This document shows, one piece after another, positions 1-8,326 of a DNA stretch of 45,215 nt. Source of the DNA: JAFARZ01 sp035651595 (GTDB lineage Bacteria > Actinomycetota > Actinomycetes > Streptosporangiales > Streptosporangiaceae). The translations under genes and the position numbers were made by a program. The notes under the pieces were generated by a model. That model did no database searches and was not told the DNA's origin. It worked only from the letters and a program-made list of their open reading frames with translations. The DNA is taken from positions 1-45,215 of the forward strand of contig DASRFJ010000092.1 of the NCBI GenBank assembly GCA_035651595.1. The letters are read 5' to 3'. Within the stretch, counting starts at the first letter, position 1; each line of letters starts with the position of its first letter.

Positions 1-38
1 ACAGCTCGATATCGTGCTTGCCAGGAGTTAGGAGCACG

Positions 39-806
39 ATGGAGCCTTTCGACCCGACCAGGCCGAACATCGCCAGGGTCTGGGACTTCTGGCTGGGCGG
101 GAAGGACAACTTCGCGGCGGACCGCGAGCTTGCCAGGAAGATGCTCGCGATCCACCCGGTCTCCGCGCAGATGGCACAGGAGAACCGCCGGTTCCTCGGG
201 CGCGCCGTCGGCTACGTGGCCCGCCTCGGCGTCCGGCAGTTCATCGACGTCGGCGCCGGGCTGCCCACGGCGCTGAACACGCACGACATCGCCCGGCGCG
301 TGGATCCCGAAGCGCGCGTGGCCTACGTCGACAACGACCCGATCGTGATCTCGCATGCCCGCAGCCTGCTGGCGACGAGTCCCGGCGTGCTCGCCGTGCC
401 CGGCGACATGCGCGACCCCGAGCGGATCCTCGCCGATGCCGGGCTGGTCCAGCTCATCGACCTGGCCGAGCCGGTGTGCGTTATCTTGTCGGCCGTCCTG
501 CACTTCGCGGATGCCGCGACCGCCCGCGACGTGGCGGCCGCGTTCGCCGCGGCGGTGGTCCCCGGCAGCTACCTGATCATCTCCGTCGGCTCCGGCAGCC
601 GGTCCGAGGGGGACACCTTCACCTCGGCGTACACGGCGGCGCGGCTGTACATCCACTCCACCGAGGAGATCCGCGGGTTCTTCGACGGCCTGGACCTCGT
701 GCCGCCGGGGGTGGTGCCGGTGCCGTCCTGGAATGGCGATGGCGCGGCGGCGAACTCGATGCCGCGCACCGCGACGTTTATCGGCGGAGTGGCGCGCAAA
801 CGCTAA
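39..806 (+). CDS. SAM-dependent methyltransferase, DUF574 / SAV2177 family
   Basis: Predicted 255-residue cytosolic protein of the actinomycete DUF574 family (Methyltransf_19), a class I Rossmann methyltransferase family of unknown substrate. The N-terminus has the family signature RVWDFWLGGKDNFAADR, and the SAM-binding loop reads FIDVGAGLPT, followed by the acidic strand-2 end VAYVDNDP. The length is normal for the family. The ATG at 39 is chosen because GGAG lies at 31-34; the in-frame TTG at 18 has no ribosome binding site. The promoter lies at or beyond the left edge. The next gene is on the opposite strand and converges on it (stop at 803/811), so this gene appears monocistronic. The family call is firm; the substrate is unknown. 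Confidence 0.9.
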   Translation: MEPFDPTRPNIARVWDFWLGGKDNFAADRELARKMLAIHPVSAQMAQENRRFLGRAVGYVARLGVRQFIDVGAGLPTALNTHDIARRVDPEARVAYVDNDPIVISHARSLLATSPGVLAVPGDMRDPERILADAGLVQLIDLAEPVCVILSAVLHFADAATARDVAAAFAAAVVPGSYLIISVGSGSRSEGDTFTSAYTAARLYIHSTEEIRGFFDGLDLVPPGVVPVPSWNGDGAAANSMPRTATFIGGVARKR

Positions 807-2263
807 GCCGCTACCGGGCTGCCCGGCGCAAGCCGAGGCCGGCGGTCAGCTTGGTCAGGTGGAGCAGGACCAGGGGCAGCCCGAGCAGTAGCAGGCCGGG
901 GTCGATCACGGTCAGGGTGACGGCCCCGGCCACCTCTGCGATCACCAGCGGCCCGGTGACCAGCAGGTTCCTGAGCGCGAGGCTGACAGCCAGGGACCAT
1001 CGGTCCAGCGGGCTCGTGCTCGGGCGGGACGCTTCGCTGGCCAGCTGGATCAGGTAGCCGAGCGCGCTGAGCGTGATCAGCAGCGCGGCCAGGCACAGGC
1101 CGAGGCCTACGCGCCCGGACGGCCCGGCGGCTCGCGCGAAATGGCGGGCCTCGACGAGGCCGAGCGCGACCGCGGCGAGCGGGACGCCGAGGGTGGTCGT
1201 GGTTCGCGTCCACCGTCCGGTGCGCAGCGCGAGCAGGAACTCGCGCACCACCCGGTCTTCGCCGTCGCGGCGCCAGCGGTCCAGCGCGACCGACGCCGCC
1301 CGGATCGCGGCAGGCAGCGTGATGACCGGCAGCGAGGCGATCAGCAGCACCAGGTTGAGCGCGAGCACGTTGAAGGCCGCGCCGAGCGCGGCCATCAGCC
1401 GCGAGGACCAGATTCCCGCCACGGCCTAATCCCTTCTGCCCGGTGAGCGTGATGCCCTGGATGAACGACTTCTGGGTGAAGAAGAACAAGATGACGATCG
1501 GGGCGGTCGCGGCGGTGGCGCCGGCCATCACCCAGGCCCAGTTCGTCGTGTAGGTGCCGAGGATCTCCGCGAGGCCGAGCGAGAGCGGGTACTTGCCGGG
1601 GTCGCTGATGTAGATGAGCGGGCCGAGGTAGTCGTTCCAGCAATAGATGAACTGGAACAAGATGACCGAGGCAAGGGCGGGCTTGGCCAGCGGCATGATC
1701 ACCCGGCTGTAGATCCAGAACTCGTTCGCGCCGTCGATGCGCGCCGCCTCCGACAGCGAGGACGGGATCGTCATGAAGAACTGGCGCAGCAGGAACGTGC
1801 TGAACACCGAGCTGCCGAAGAACGTGGGCACCTCCAGCGGCAGGTAGCCGCCGGTCCAGCCGAACCGCTTGTACATGACGAACAGCGGGATCAGCGTGCA
1901 GACGAACGGCAGGATCATCGTCAGCAGCATCACGTAGAACACCACGTTCCGGCCCGGCCAGCGCAGCCGGGAGAAGCCGTAGGCGACCAGGCTGCTCGAC
2001 ACGCAGACGCCGACGATCGTCACGGCCGCGTACAGGAACGTGTTCCAGAAGTACCGGAAGAACGGCTGCGCGGCGAACAGCTCCGAGTAGTTGCGCCACA
2101 GGAACGGGCGCGGCCACCAGACGACCGGCATCGCGATCGCCTGGTCCGCGGTCTTGAACGAGGAGCTGACCATCCAGACCAGCGGCAGCGCGAACATCAC
2201 GCTGAGCGCGATGAGCACGGCGTGCTTCGGCAGACTGGCGCGGAACGTGTGCGGGGCGGCCAT
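803..2263 (-). CDS. Carbohydrate ABC transporter permease (MalG type) with run-on C-terminus
   Basis: Inner-membrane permease of a CUT1 sugar importer, pairing with the permease at 2270-3169. The first ~278 residues are a complete family member: six predicted membrane helices, the cytoplasmic EAA loop (EAARIDGANEFWIYSRVIMP), which contacts the ATPase, and the usual end SFIQGITLTGQKG. Normally a stop follows. Here the frame continues GGA TTA GGC, so TAG is one base out of phase, and about 205 Arg/Pro/Ala-rich residues follow that are simply DUF624 read in another frame. A TTA codon, rare in such genomes, sits right at the junction. I infer loss of the stop by a 1-nt insertion or a sequencing error; the functional end is near 1428. 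Start ATG 2263 has GAGG nine bases upstream, and the preceding stop is 6 nt away. Confidence 0.85.
   Translation of the reverse strand: MAAPHTFRASLPKHAVLIALSVMFALPLVWMVSSSFKTADQAIAMPVVWWPRPFLWRNYSELFAAQPFFRYFWNTFLYAAVTIVGVCVSSSLVAYGFSRLRWPGRNVVFYVMLLTMILPFVCTLIPLFVMYKRFGWTGGYLPLEVPTFFGSSVFSTFLLRQFFMTIPSSLSEAARIDGANEFWIYSRVIMPLAKPALASVILFQFIYCWNDYLGPLIYISDPGKYPLSLGLAEILGTYTTNWAWVMAGATAATAPIVILFFFTQKSFIQGITLTGQKGLGRGGNLVLAADGRARRGLQRARAQPGAADRLAAGHHAACRDPGGVGRAGPLAPRRRRPGGARVPARAAHRTVDANHDHPRRPARRGRARPRRGPPFRASRRAVRARRPRPVPGRAADHAQRARLPDPAGQRSVPPEHEPAGPMVPGCQPRAQEPAGHRAAGDRRGGRGRHPDRDRPRPATARAAPGPAPPDQADRRPRLAPGSPVAA
811..1422 (-). CDS. DUF624 / YesL-like membrane protein
   Basis: 203-residue integral membrane protein of the DUF624 (YesL) family, usually encoded with carbohydrate ABC transporters; its role is not established. 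The N-terminus MAGIWSSRLMAALGAAF leads into a hydrophobic helix ending LPVITLPAA, a family hallmark, and three or four further hydrophobic segments follow. The start is a GTG at 1422 preceded by AGAAGGGA, which lies inside the 3' end of the upstream permease gene, so translation is probably coupled. It is the last gene of the regulator / binding protein / permease operon. The permease frame has no stop here and formally runs through the whole of this gene in another frame (see the permease entry). The codon pattern and family match show that this frame is the coding one. Confidence 0.8.
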   Translation of the reverse strand: MAGIWSSRLMAALGAAFNVLALNLVLLIASLPVITLPAAIRAASVALDRWRRDGEDRVVREFLLALRTGRWTRTTTTLGVPLAAVALGLVEARHFARAAGPSGRVGLGLCLAALLITLSALGYLIQLASEASRPSTSPLDRWSLAVSLALRNLLVTGPLVIAEVAGAVTLTVIDPGLLLLGLPLVLLHLTKLTAGLGLRRAAR

Positions 2264-2269
2264 CGGCGG

Positions 2270-3169
2270 TTACCTCGCCTCGTTCTCGTAGTGCACCCAG
2301 CGCCGGGACGTCCGCAGCAGCACGACGGTGACCAGCAGGACGAGGATGAACAGCAGGAACGTCATCGCGGAGGCGTAACCGAGGTGCAGGTAGGTGAACG
2401 CCTGCTGGTAGTAGTACGTGACGAAGAACATCGTCGAGCTGCCCGGTGAGCCCGGCGGGTTCTCGATGACCTGGGCCTGGGTGAAGTACTGGATGGACAG
2501 GACCAGCGACATGATCACGTTGAACAAGATCACCGGGCTGATCATCGGGATCGTCACCTTGCGCAGCCGCTGCCAGGCGTTCGCGCCCTCCAGGTCGGCG
2601 ACCTCGTACATTTCCCGCGGTACGCCCTGAAGCGCGGCCAGGTAGATCACCATCGGCTGGCCCAGGCCCCACAGGCCGAGCAGGATGAACGAGGGTTTGG
2701 ACCAGCTGATCGAGAAGAACCAGGCCGGGCCGCTGACGTGCACGTCCGACAGCAGCGAGTTCACGATGCCGAACGACGGCTGGAAGATCCAGACGAAGAT
2801 CATCGACGAGGCGATAACCGGGACGATCGACGGGATGTAGAACAGCGTCCGGTAGAACGCCTGGCCCCGGACGTTCATGTTCAGCAGCAGCGCCAGCCCG
2901 AGCGCGGCCGCCGTGGACAGCGGCACCTCGATGGCCGTGTAGTAGAAGGTGTTGAACAGTGCGGTGCGGAACACGGGGTCGTGCGCCAGCGTGCTGAAGT
3001 TGGCCAGCCCGGTGAAGGTCGGGTTGCCGATCCCGGTGAACCGGGTGAACGCGTAATAGAAGGTCGCCGCGAACGGGTAGAGGTAGAACGCGCAGAACCC
3101 GATGATCCACGGGCCGATGAACAGCAGCCCCAGGCGGGTCTGCCGCCACTTCTGGGTGAACCTGATCAT
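2270..3169 (-). CDS. Carbohydrate ABC transporter permease (MalF type)
   Basis: 299-residue inner-membrane permease, the first of the two CUT1 importer permeases. It has six predicted transmembrane helices; the first is LGLLFIGPWIIGFCAFYLYP, typical of MsmF/LacF-like permeases. The EAA loop reads EVADLEGANAWQRLRKVTIP near residues 200-220. Length is normal for the short permeases of this class. The ATG at 3169 starts 47 nt after the binding-protein stop, and the next permease follows after a 6-nt gap. No ATPase gene is present in the operon. This is common in actinomycetes, where one MsiK-type ATPase serves several sugar importers. Alpha-galactosides are the likely cargo, judged from the neighbouring GH36 gene. 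Confidence 0.93.
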   Translation of the reverse strand: MIRFTQKWRQTRLGLLFIGPWIIGFCAFYLYPFAATFYYAFTRFTGIGNPTFTGLANFSTLAHDPVFRTALFNTFYYTAIEVPLSTAAALGLALLLNMNVRGQAFYRTLFYIPSIVPVIASSMIFVWIFQPSFGIVNSLLSDVHVSGPAWFFSISWSKPSFILLGLWGLGQPMVIYLAALQGVPREMYEVADLEGANAWQRLRKVTIPMISPVILFNVIMSLVLSIQYFTQAQVIENPPGSPGSSTMFFVTYYYQQAFTYLHLGYASAMTFLLFILVLLVTVVLLRTSRRWVHYENEAR

Positions 3170-3216
3170 GTGCGTGGTCTGCCTCTACCTCGTTCGGTCG
3201 GTGCCTTTCGCCGGCG

Positions 3217-4587
3217 TTAAGCGCCAGTCGCGTTGTTGGCCTGGTCGTCAATGTAAGTAAGCGCCTGCTGCCAGGTCTTAGTTTTCTCGGCTATCGCTTC
3301 CGAAGCAGTGGCCTCGGCGGTCTCGAACTCGGACTCGGTCGGGGTGAGCTTGGGGGTCTGCGACAGCGGACTCGACATCTGCTCGATGAAGACGTTGAGC
3401 CATGGGTTGGCGCCGATCCAGGACTTGAAGGCCGGTTCCTGGGCGACCGACGGCGACGTCGGCATCCACCCGCCCTTCGGCAGCATCGTGGAGATGAAGC
3501 TCTGGTTGCCGAAGCCGGTCAGCCACGCCATGAACTCGAAGGCCTGCTGCGGATGCGCCGCGCCCTTCGGGATGATGTTGTAGTTGCCCTGACCGAACGT
3601 GCTCGGCCCGCCGACCGTGCCGGGGAACGCGACGACCCCGAAGTTACTGCTCATCGTCGAGTTGGTCACCGGGATGTTCTGTGCGCCCTCCCACGGGCCG
3701 GACATGAAGAAGCCCTCCTTGCCGGCCACGAACACGTCGGCGTCGCCGCCGGCCACGGTGCCGTAGGCGCTTTCCAGCGCGGAGACCTGCGAGTACGGGT
3801 ACTTGCTGTAGGAGGCGAGGAACTGGGCCTCGGCCTGGGCCCCTGGGCAGTTGGCGAGGTTGTACTTGCCGGCCGAGTCGAAGCAGTTGACCGCGCCGAA
3901 GAAGCTGTCAAAGTACTCCATGCCCTGCTGGTAGAGCGGGTAGAAGCCGATCTGCTCGACCTTCCCGCCGCTGATCTTCCACTCCTTGTCCTGATCCGCG
4001 AACAGCTGGGACAGGGTGGTCGGCGGCGCGCTGACGCCGGCCGCCTTGAGCATCGACTTGTTGTAGTACAGCGCCCACGAGTTCATGCCCATGGGCAGCG
4101 CGTACATGCTGCCGTTGTACTCGCCGCCCTGCTGCGCGATCGGGTACAGCCAGCTCTGCAGGCCGGCGTACTTGCCGGTCAGGTACGGGGCAAGCGACTG
4201 GGCCTCGCCGTTGGCGGCGTACTGGCCGAGCACCGGATTCCACTCGGTGAACACGTCCGGCGGGTCGCCGGCCGCGATCTCCGACTGGAGCTTCGCGTCG
4301 CCAGTGGCGCTGGGAATGTTGGCCTCGGTGACGTGAATGCCGGGATGGGTGGCGTTGAACTGGCTGATCATCTGCTGCAACAGCGTCAGCGTGTTGCCCG
4401 ACCACATGGTCTGCCAGGTGACGTTGACGACGACGCCGGACGTGCTGGTGCTGCCGCTGTTCGCCGTGGACGCAGCGGGGCCGCCGCAGGCGGTCAGGGC
4501 CAGCAAGCCAGCGCTGACCGCGCCGATCGTGAGTGTGGACGCGCTGGTCAGCCGGCCGGCGCGGCCATTAAATAGTCTGTACTTCAC
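3217..4587 (-). CDS. Extracellular sugar-binding lipoprotein of ABC importer
   Basis: 456-residue family 1 solute-binding protein. The signal peptide ends in the lipobox LTAC, with the lipidated Cys at residue 34, and a Ser/Thr/Ala-rich tether follows, so the protein should be anchored on the outer face of the membrane. The body has family features such as VTWQTMWSGNTLTLLQQMI and the strand ending PDVFTEWNPVLG. GTG at 4587 is chosen over the ATG at 4623 because GAGGAGAG stands about eight bases before it and the signal peptide then begins with a short basic region. The regulator stop is only 13 nt upstream, so the two genes are probably co-transcribed. The ligand is likely an alpha-galactoside such as melibiose or raffinose; this is inferred from context. 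Confidence 0.93.
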   Translation of the reverse strand: MKYRLFNGRAGRLTSASTLTIGAVSAGLLALTACGGPAASTANSGSTSTSGVVVNVTWQTMWSGNTLTLLQQMISQFNATHPGIHVTEANIPSATGDAKLQSEIAAGDPPDVFTEWNPVLGQYAANGEAQSLAPYLTGKYAGLQSWLYPIAQQGGEYNGSMYALPMGMNSWALYYNKSMLKAAGVSAPPTTLSQLFADQDKEWKISGGKVEQIGFYPLYQQGMEYFDSFFGAVNCFDSAGKYNLANCPGAQAEAQFLASYSKYPYSQVSALESAYGTVAGGDADVFVAGKEGFFMSGPWEGAQNIPVTNSTMSSNFGVVAFPGTVGGPSTFGQGNYNIIPKGAAHPQQAFEFMAWLTGFGNQSFISTMLPKGGWMPTSPSVAQEPAFKSWIGANPWLNVFIEQMSSPLSQTPKLTPTESEFETAEATASEAIAEKTKTWQQALTYIDDQANNATGA

Positions 4588-4600
4588 GAGATGCTCTCCT

Positions 4601-5740
4601 CTATTTCTCTTGGCGTGCATCAAGTGGCGACCGTGCGGGCGGGGCAGCGGCCCGCACGGTACCCGTGGGGCGCGGGGGGACCGTCCCCCCGCTTGGGATC
4701 GGTGGCGGTGCCGCGCTTTCCCTGATGATCAGCTCGGGTTGCGGGCGCGGCCCCGGTGAGATGGGCGGGTGCGGGGTGAGCAGTGCCTGGAGCAGAGCGA
4801 AGCAGGATCGGCCGGCCTCCGCGTAGTCGAGCCGCACCGTGGTGAGCGCGGGCGTGAGGAACGCCGCGGCCGGGACGTCGTCGAACCCGACGACGCTGAC
4901 CTGGCCGGGGACGTCCCGGCCGGCTTCACGCAGCGCGCGCATGGCGCCGACGGCCAGGTCGTCGTTGCCGCACAGCAGGGCGGTCACCGCGGGATCCGAT
5001 GCCAGGGCCCGCGCTGCCTCGTAGCCCGACTGCGGCGTCCAGCCGCACTGGACCGGCTCGGGCACCCGAGTGCCCGCGTCGGTCAGCGCTGCCAGCCAGC
5101 CCGCCTTGCGCTGGCTGGTGTGGGTGGAGGACGGGATGCCGAGGTAGTGCACGGTCTGGTGGCCGAGGCCGAGCAGGTAGCGGGTCGCGTCAAGCGCCGC
5201 CTTCCGGTCGTCGACCCAGATCCAGGGCTGGCCCTCGCCCTCGTCCTCGGCCGGCGTCTCGACGAGCGCGGCCATCGGCACCGTCGGCGGCACGGCCGCC
5301 AGCGCCATCGTCCCCGGTACGTCATAGGCGATGACGATCAGCGCGCCGCCGGGCTCGACCGCCCGGGTGACCGCGTCCGTGACCTCGGCGGGGTTGGCCG
5401 ACTCGACGACACGGACGCCGACCGCCAGTCCGGCGGACCTGGCGGCTTCCTCGATGCCTCGCAGCGCCGCGGTGTACCCGTAGAGGGTGGTGTTCGGGGT
5501 GAGGACGGTGACCGACTGGACCGGGCCGCCGGCCAGCGCGCGGGCCGCCCGGTTGGGCCGGAAGCCGAGCTGGTCGATGACCCTGCGGACATGCTCGCGC
5601 GTGGTTTCCCTGACGCTCGGGTGGCCGTTGATCACGCGGGAGACGGTCTGGTACGAGACGCCCGCGGCGGCCGCGACGTCCCGGATGCTCGCCTGGCGGG
5701 TTGCGGGCGAGGTCTCCCTTGTGTGACCGGTCACATCCAT
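4601..5740 (-). CDS. LacI-family transcriptional regulator of the alpha-galactoside locus
   Basis: 379-residue repressor. The N-terminal helix-turn-helix and hinge are canonical (SIRDVAAAAGVSYQTVSRVI, then the hinge ending PNRAARALAGG). The remaining ~300 residues form a periplasmic-binding-protein-like effector domain (LLCGNDDLAVGAMRAL, VVGFDDVPAAAFLTPALTTV). The frame is open to 5791, but the ATG at 5740 is preferred because it gives the usual short N-terminus. Twin palindromes TGTGACCGGTCACA at 5722-5735 (inside codons 3-6, Val-Thr-Gly-His) and 5749-5762 (just upstream) suggest autoregulation and control of the divergent galactosidase. It heads the minus-strand operon with the transporter. 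The inducer is inferred to be a galactoside or galactose. Confidence 0.93.
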   Translation of the reverse strand: MDVTGHTRETSPATRQASIRDVAAAAGVSYQTVSRVINGHPSVRETTREHVRRVIDQLGFRPNRAARALAGGPVQSVTVLTPNTTLYGYTAALRGIEEAARSAGLAVGVRVVESANPAEVTDAVTRAVEPGGALIVIAYDVPGTMALAAVPPTVPMAALVETPAEDEGEGQPWIWVDDRKAALDATRYLLGLGHQTVHYLGIPSSTHTSQRKAGWLAALTDAGTRVPEPVQCGWTPQSGYEAARALASDPAVTALLCGNDDLAVGAMRALREAGRDVPGQVSVVGFDDVPAAAFLTPALTTVRLDYAEAGRSCFALLQALLTPHPPISPGPRPQPELIIRESAAPPPIPSGGTVPPRPTGTVRAAAPPARSPLDARQEK

Positions 5741-5762
5741 GCCAGGATTGTGACCGGTCACA
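5722..5762. promoter_or_regulatory. Twin palindromic operators for the LacI-type regulator
   Basis: Two identical perfect 14-bp palindromes, TGTGACCGGTCACA, at 5722-5735 and 5749-5762, with centres 27 bp apart. The symmetry with a central CG is that of LacI-family operators. The left copy lies inside the first codons of the regulator; the right copy lies between the regulator start and the divergent GH36 gene (start 5832). Binding at both could block transcription in both directions. No third copy is present before the binding-protein gene, which fits that gene being transcribed from the regulator promoter. Confidence 0.8.
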
Positions 5763-5831
5763 ACAATGGCGTCAAGGGGCTCGCAAGTCACGATTTAACG
5801 CCCCCGACACGCGTCCGACACGGAGGTCCGC

Positions 5832-8117
5832 TTGGCCGCACGCACAGAACGCCCTGGCGAGGTCGCTATTTCATGGGCGGATGACGCCATCGAGGTGCGG
5901 ATCGATGTCGACGGCGGAGGGCTGGCGCGGATCACCCGCCTCGGGGTTCCCCGAGCCGCCGACGCCGACGTCGACCTTGATGCGGACGCGGACGCGGGCG
6001 TCGACGTGGCGCTGCCGCTCCTCGATGTGCTGATCGCGGGGGAGGGCCGGGCGTGGTCCGGCACCCGCTATTGCGAATCCCAGGCCGGCGGCCGGTTCCG
6101 GTATACGGGGCACGCGGCCGGCACCGCGGACCGCGGCTGGCGGGAACTGCGGGTCGATCTCGACGACCCGCTGACTGGCTTGCACGCCGAGGTGTTCCTG
6201 AGCCTGCTGACCGGCGCGGGTGCGCTTCGTTCCTGGGTGCGGCTCACCAACCGCGGCACCGAGCCGGTGACGCTCGAGGCGGTCACGTCGTTCCTGTGCG
6301 GCGGCTTGTCGAGCGGTACCGATCGGCCGGACGACGTCGCCGACCTGGACGTGATGTGGGCGGAGAACGACTGGCTGGCCGAGGGCCGCTGGCAGTGCCG
6401 GGCGCTCCGCGACGCGCTGCCGGACCTGAACCGCGGTGTGCACGGCGGCGATCCGCGCGGCTGCTTCGGCGTCACGGGGACGGGCACGTGGTCGACCGGC
6501 ACCTACCTCCCGGCGGGGGCGGTGGTAAGCCGGCGCACCGGTCACGCGTGGGCGTGGCAGGTCGAGCACAACGGCGGCTGGCACTGGCAGGTCGGCGAGT
6601 GCACCCGCCGGTCCGCGGCCGAAGGCCCGGGACCGACCTACGGCAGGCAGGCGCCGCGGGGCTCGGCCAGCGGCGCTTACCTCGCCCTCCTCGGGCCGGC
6701 CGACGTCCAGCACCAGTGGCGGCTCACCCTCGCGGCGGGAGATTCGTTCAGCACGGTGCCGGCCAGCGTCGCGGTGAGCACGGACGGCTTCGAGGGCGCC
6801 GTCGCGGGGCTCACCGCGATCCGGCGCGCCATCCGGCGCCCGCATCAGGATCTCGAGCGGCTCCCGGTGATCTTCAACGACTACATGAACACGCTGATGG
6901 GTAACCCCACGACGCAGCGGTTGCTGCCGCTGATCGACGCCGCCGCCGACGTCGGAGCGGAGTACTTCTGCATCGATTCCGGCTGGTATGCCGGGCTGGA
7001 CGAGGGATGGTGGGACACAGTCGGCGCGTGGAAGCCGTCGGCGGACCGGTTTCCCGCCGGGCTCGCCGAGGTGCTCGACCGGATCAGGGACCGCGGGATG
7101 GTGCCCGGTCTGTGGCTTGAACCCGAGGTCGTCGGCGTGCACAGCCCGGTGGCCGCCCAGCTTCCCGCCGACGCGTTCTTCCGCCGCGGCGGCCAGCCGG
7201 TCGTCGAGTTCGGCCGCTATCACCTGGACTTGCGCCATCCCGCCGCGGTGAAGCACCTGGACGAGGTCGTCGACTTCCTGGCCGGTGACCTCGGCGTCGG
7301 CTACCTGAAGCTGGACTACAACATCCTGGTGGGACCAGGACCCGACACCAATGGCGGCAGCGGCGGACCGGTGAGTCCGGGTGCCGGCCTGCTGGCCGCC
7401 AACCGGGCACACCTCGACTGGCTCGACGCCGCGCTGGACCGCCACCCGGGCCTGGTGATCGAGAACTGCGCGTCGGGCGCGATGCGCGCGGACTACGCGC
7501 TGCTCGCGCGGCTTCAGTTGCAGTCCACCAGCGACCAGGAAGACTACCTGCGCTGCCCGCCGATCGCGGCGGCGGCCCCCGCGTCCATCGCGCCCGAGCA
7601 GGCCGCGGTGTGGGCCTATCCGCAGCCGGATTTCACCGATGACGAGATCGCGTTCGCGATGGCCAGCGCGATGCTGGGCCGGATACACCTGTCCGGTTAC
7701 CTCAACCGGATGAATCCCCGCCAGCGTGCGCTGGTCGCGGACGCCGTCCGGGTGTACAAGTCCGTCCGGCCCGGGATCGCGGCAGCCGTCCCGTTCTGGC
7801 CGCTGGGCCTGCCCGGCTGGACGGACCCGTGGATCGCGCTCGGCCTGCGGGGTACCGAGGCAAGCTACCTGACCGTCTGGCGCCGCGGCCAGCCAAGCCC
7901 GGCCGGCGCGGCAGGCGCGGCCGGCCCCGTCGACCCGGCCGGCTCGCGGGTCACCCTGCCTGTCCCGCACCTGCGCGGTGCGACGGTGACGCCCAAGGTG
8001 CTGTATCCGGCCAGTGCCGCCCGAGACGCCGAGCTGATCTGGGACCGGTATGCCGGCGTGCTGCTGGTAAGCCTGCCCCGGGTCCCGTCCGCCTGCGTGC
8101 TCGCCCTCGCCCCCTGA
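5832..8117 (+). CDS. Alpha-galactosidase, glycoside hydrolase family 36
   Basis: 761-residue retaining alpha-galactosidase (EC 3.2.1.22) releasing galactose from melibiose- or raffinose-type sugars. There is no signal peptide, so it acts in the cytoplasm on imported sugars. An N-terminal beta-sandwich domain (~1-330) precedes the (beta/alpha)8 domain (FNDYMNTLMGNPTTQ, then YFCIDSGWYAG). The nucleophile is probably Asp495 in YLKLDYN and the acid/base Asp568 in STSDQEDYLR; the substrate-pocket motif ENCASGAMRADY lies between them. The start is a TTG at 5832, supported by GGAGG at 5822-5826 with a 5-base gap; no later start is as good. It diverges from the LacI regulator and shares the operator region. 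A C-terminal Ala/Gly/Pro insert (~residues 690-708) is unusual. Confidence 0.93.
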   Translation: MAARTERPGEVAISWADDAIEVRIDVDGGGLARITRLGVPRAADADVDLDADADAGVDVALPLLDVLIAGEGRAWSGTRYCESQAGGRFRYTGHAAGTADRGWRELRVDLDDPLTGLHAEVFLSLLTGAGALRSWVRLTNRGTEPVTLEAVTSFLCGGLSSGTDRPDDVADLDVMWAENDWLAEGRWQCRALRDALPDLNRGVHGGDPRGCFGVTGTGTWSTGTYLPAGAVVSRRTGHAWAWQVEHNGGWHWQVGECTRRSAAEGPGPTYGRQAPRGSASGAYLALLGPADVQHQWRLTLAAGDSFSTVPASVAVSTDGFEGAVAGLTAIRRAIRRPHQDLERLPVIFNDYMNTLMGNPTTQRLLPLIDAAADVGAEYFCIDSGWYAGLDEGWWDTVGAWKPSADRFPAGLAEVLDRIRDRGMVPGLWLEPEVVGVHSPVAAQLPADAFFRRGGQPVVEFGRYHLDLRHPAAVKHLDEVVDFLAGDLGVGYLKLDYNILVGPGPDTNGGSGGPVSPGAGLLAANRAHLDWLDAALDRHPGLVIENCASGAMRADYALLARLQLQSTSDQEDYLRCPPIAAAAPASIAPEQAAVWAYPQPDFTDDEIAFAMASAMLGRIHLSGYLNRMNPRQRALVADAVRVYKSVRPGIAAAVPFWPLGLPGWTDPWIALGLRGTEASYLTVWRRGQPSPAGAAGAAGPVDPAGSRVTLPVPHLRGATVTPKVLYPASAARDAELIWDRYAGVLLVSLPRVPSACVLALAP

Positions 8118-8137
8118 GGCCCCGGGCCGGCCTCGGT

Positions 8138-8273
8138 AGCGTGGTAAATTTCCCCTTCGTGGTAGCGGGACCCTTCGTTACGCGGGTCGATCTACCACAA
8201 GGGGGTAATCGTCCACGTTGCTGAAGGACCTGCCGATGCGCTCCTATCCCGGCAGCCGCACACTGAATTCCAG
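8138..8273 (+). repeat. 82-bp nested hairpin element, copy 1, with 3' tail
   Basis: Copy 1 of a five-member family. The hairpin occupies 8138-8219: outer arms AGCGTGG / CCACGTT, middle arms CCCCTTCGTGGTAG / CTACCACAAGGGG, inner arms GGACCC / GGGTC. The shared tail 8220-8273 carries GATGCGCTCCTATCCC and then GCCGCACACTGAATTCCAG. It lies between the 3' ends of the convergent GH36 gene and the minus-strand membrane protein gene, so here it could also act as a terminator. The 209-bp gap 8118-8326 holds nothing else I recognise. Confidence 0.85.
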
Positions 8274-8326
8274 GCACACACTGCACGCACGCGGCGGCCG
8301 GTAGACGGCCAGACGCACCCAGGCGG

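Noticed and set aside
1395..3251. Long open frame of over 600 codons antiphase to the two permease genes
   Set aside because: Rich in Arg, Pro and Ala with no domain; it is the GC-rich shadow of well-matched permease and binding-protein frames.
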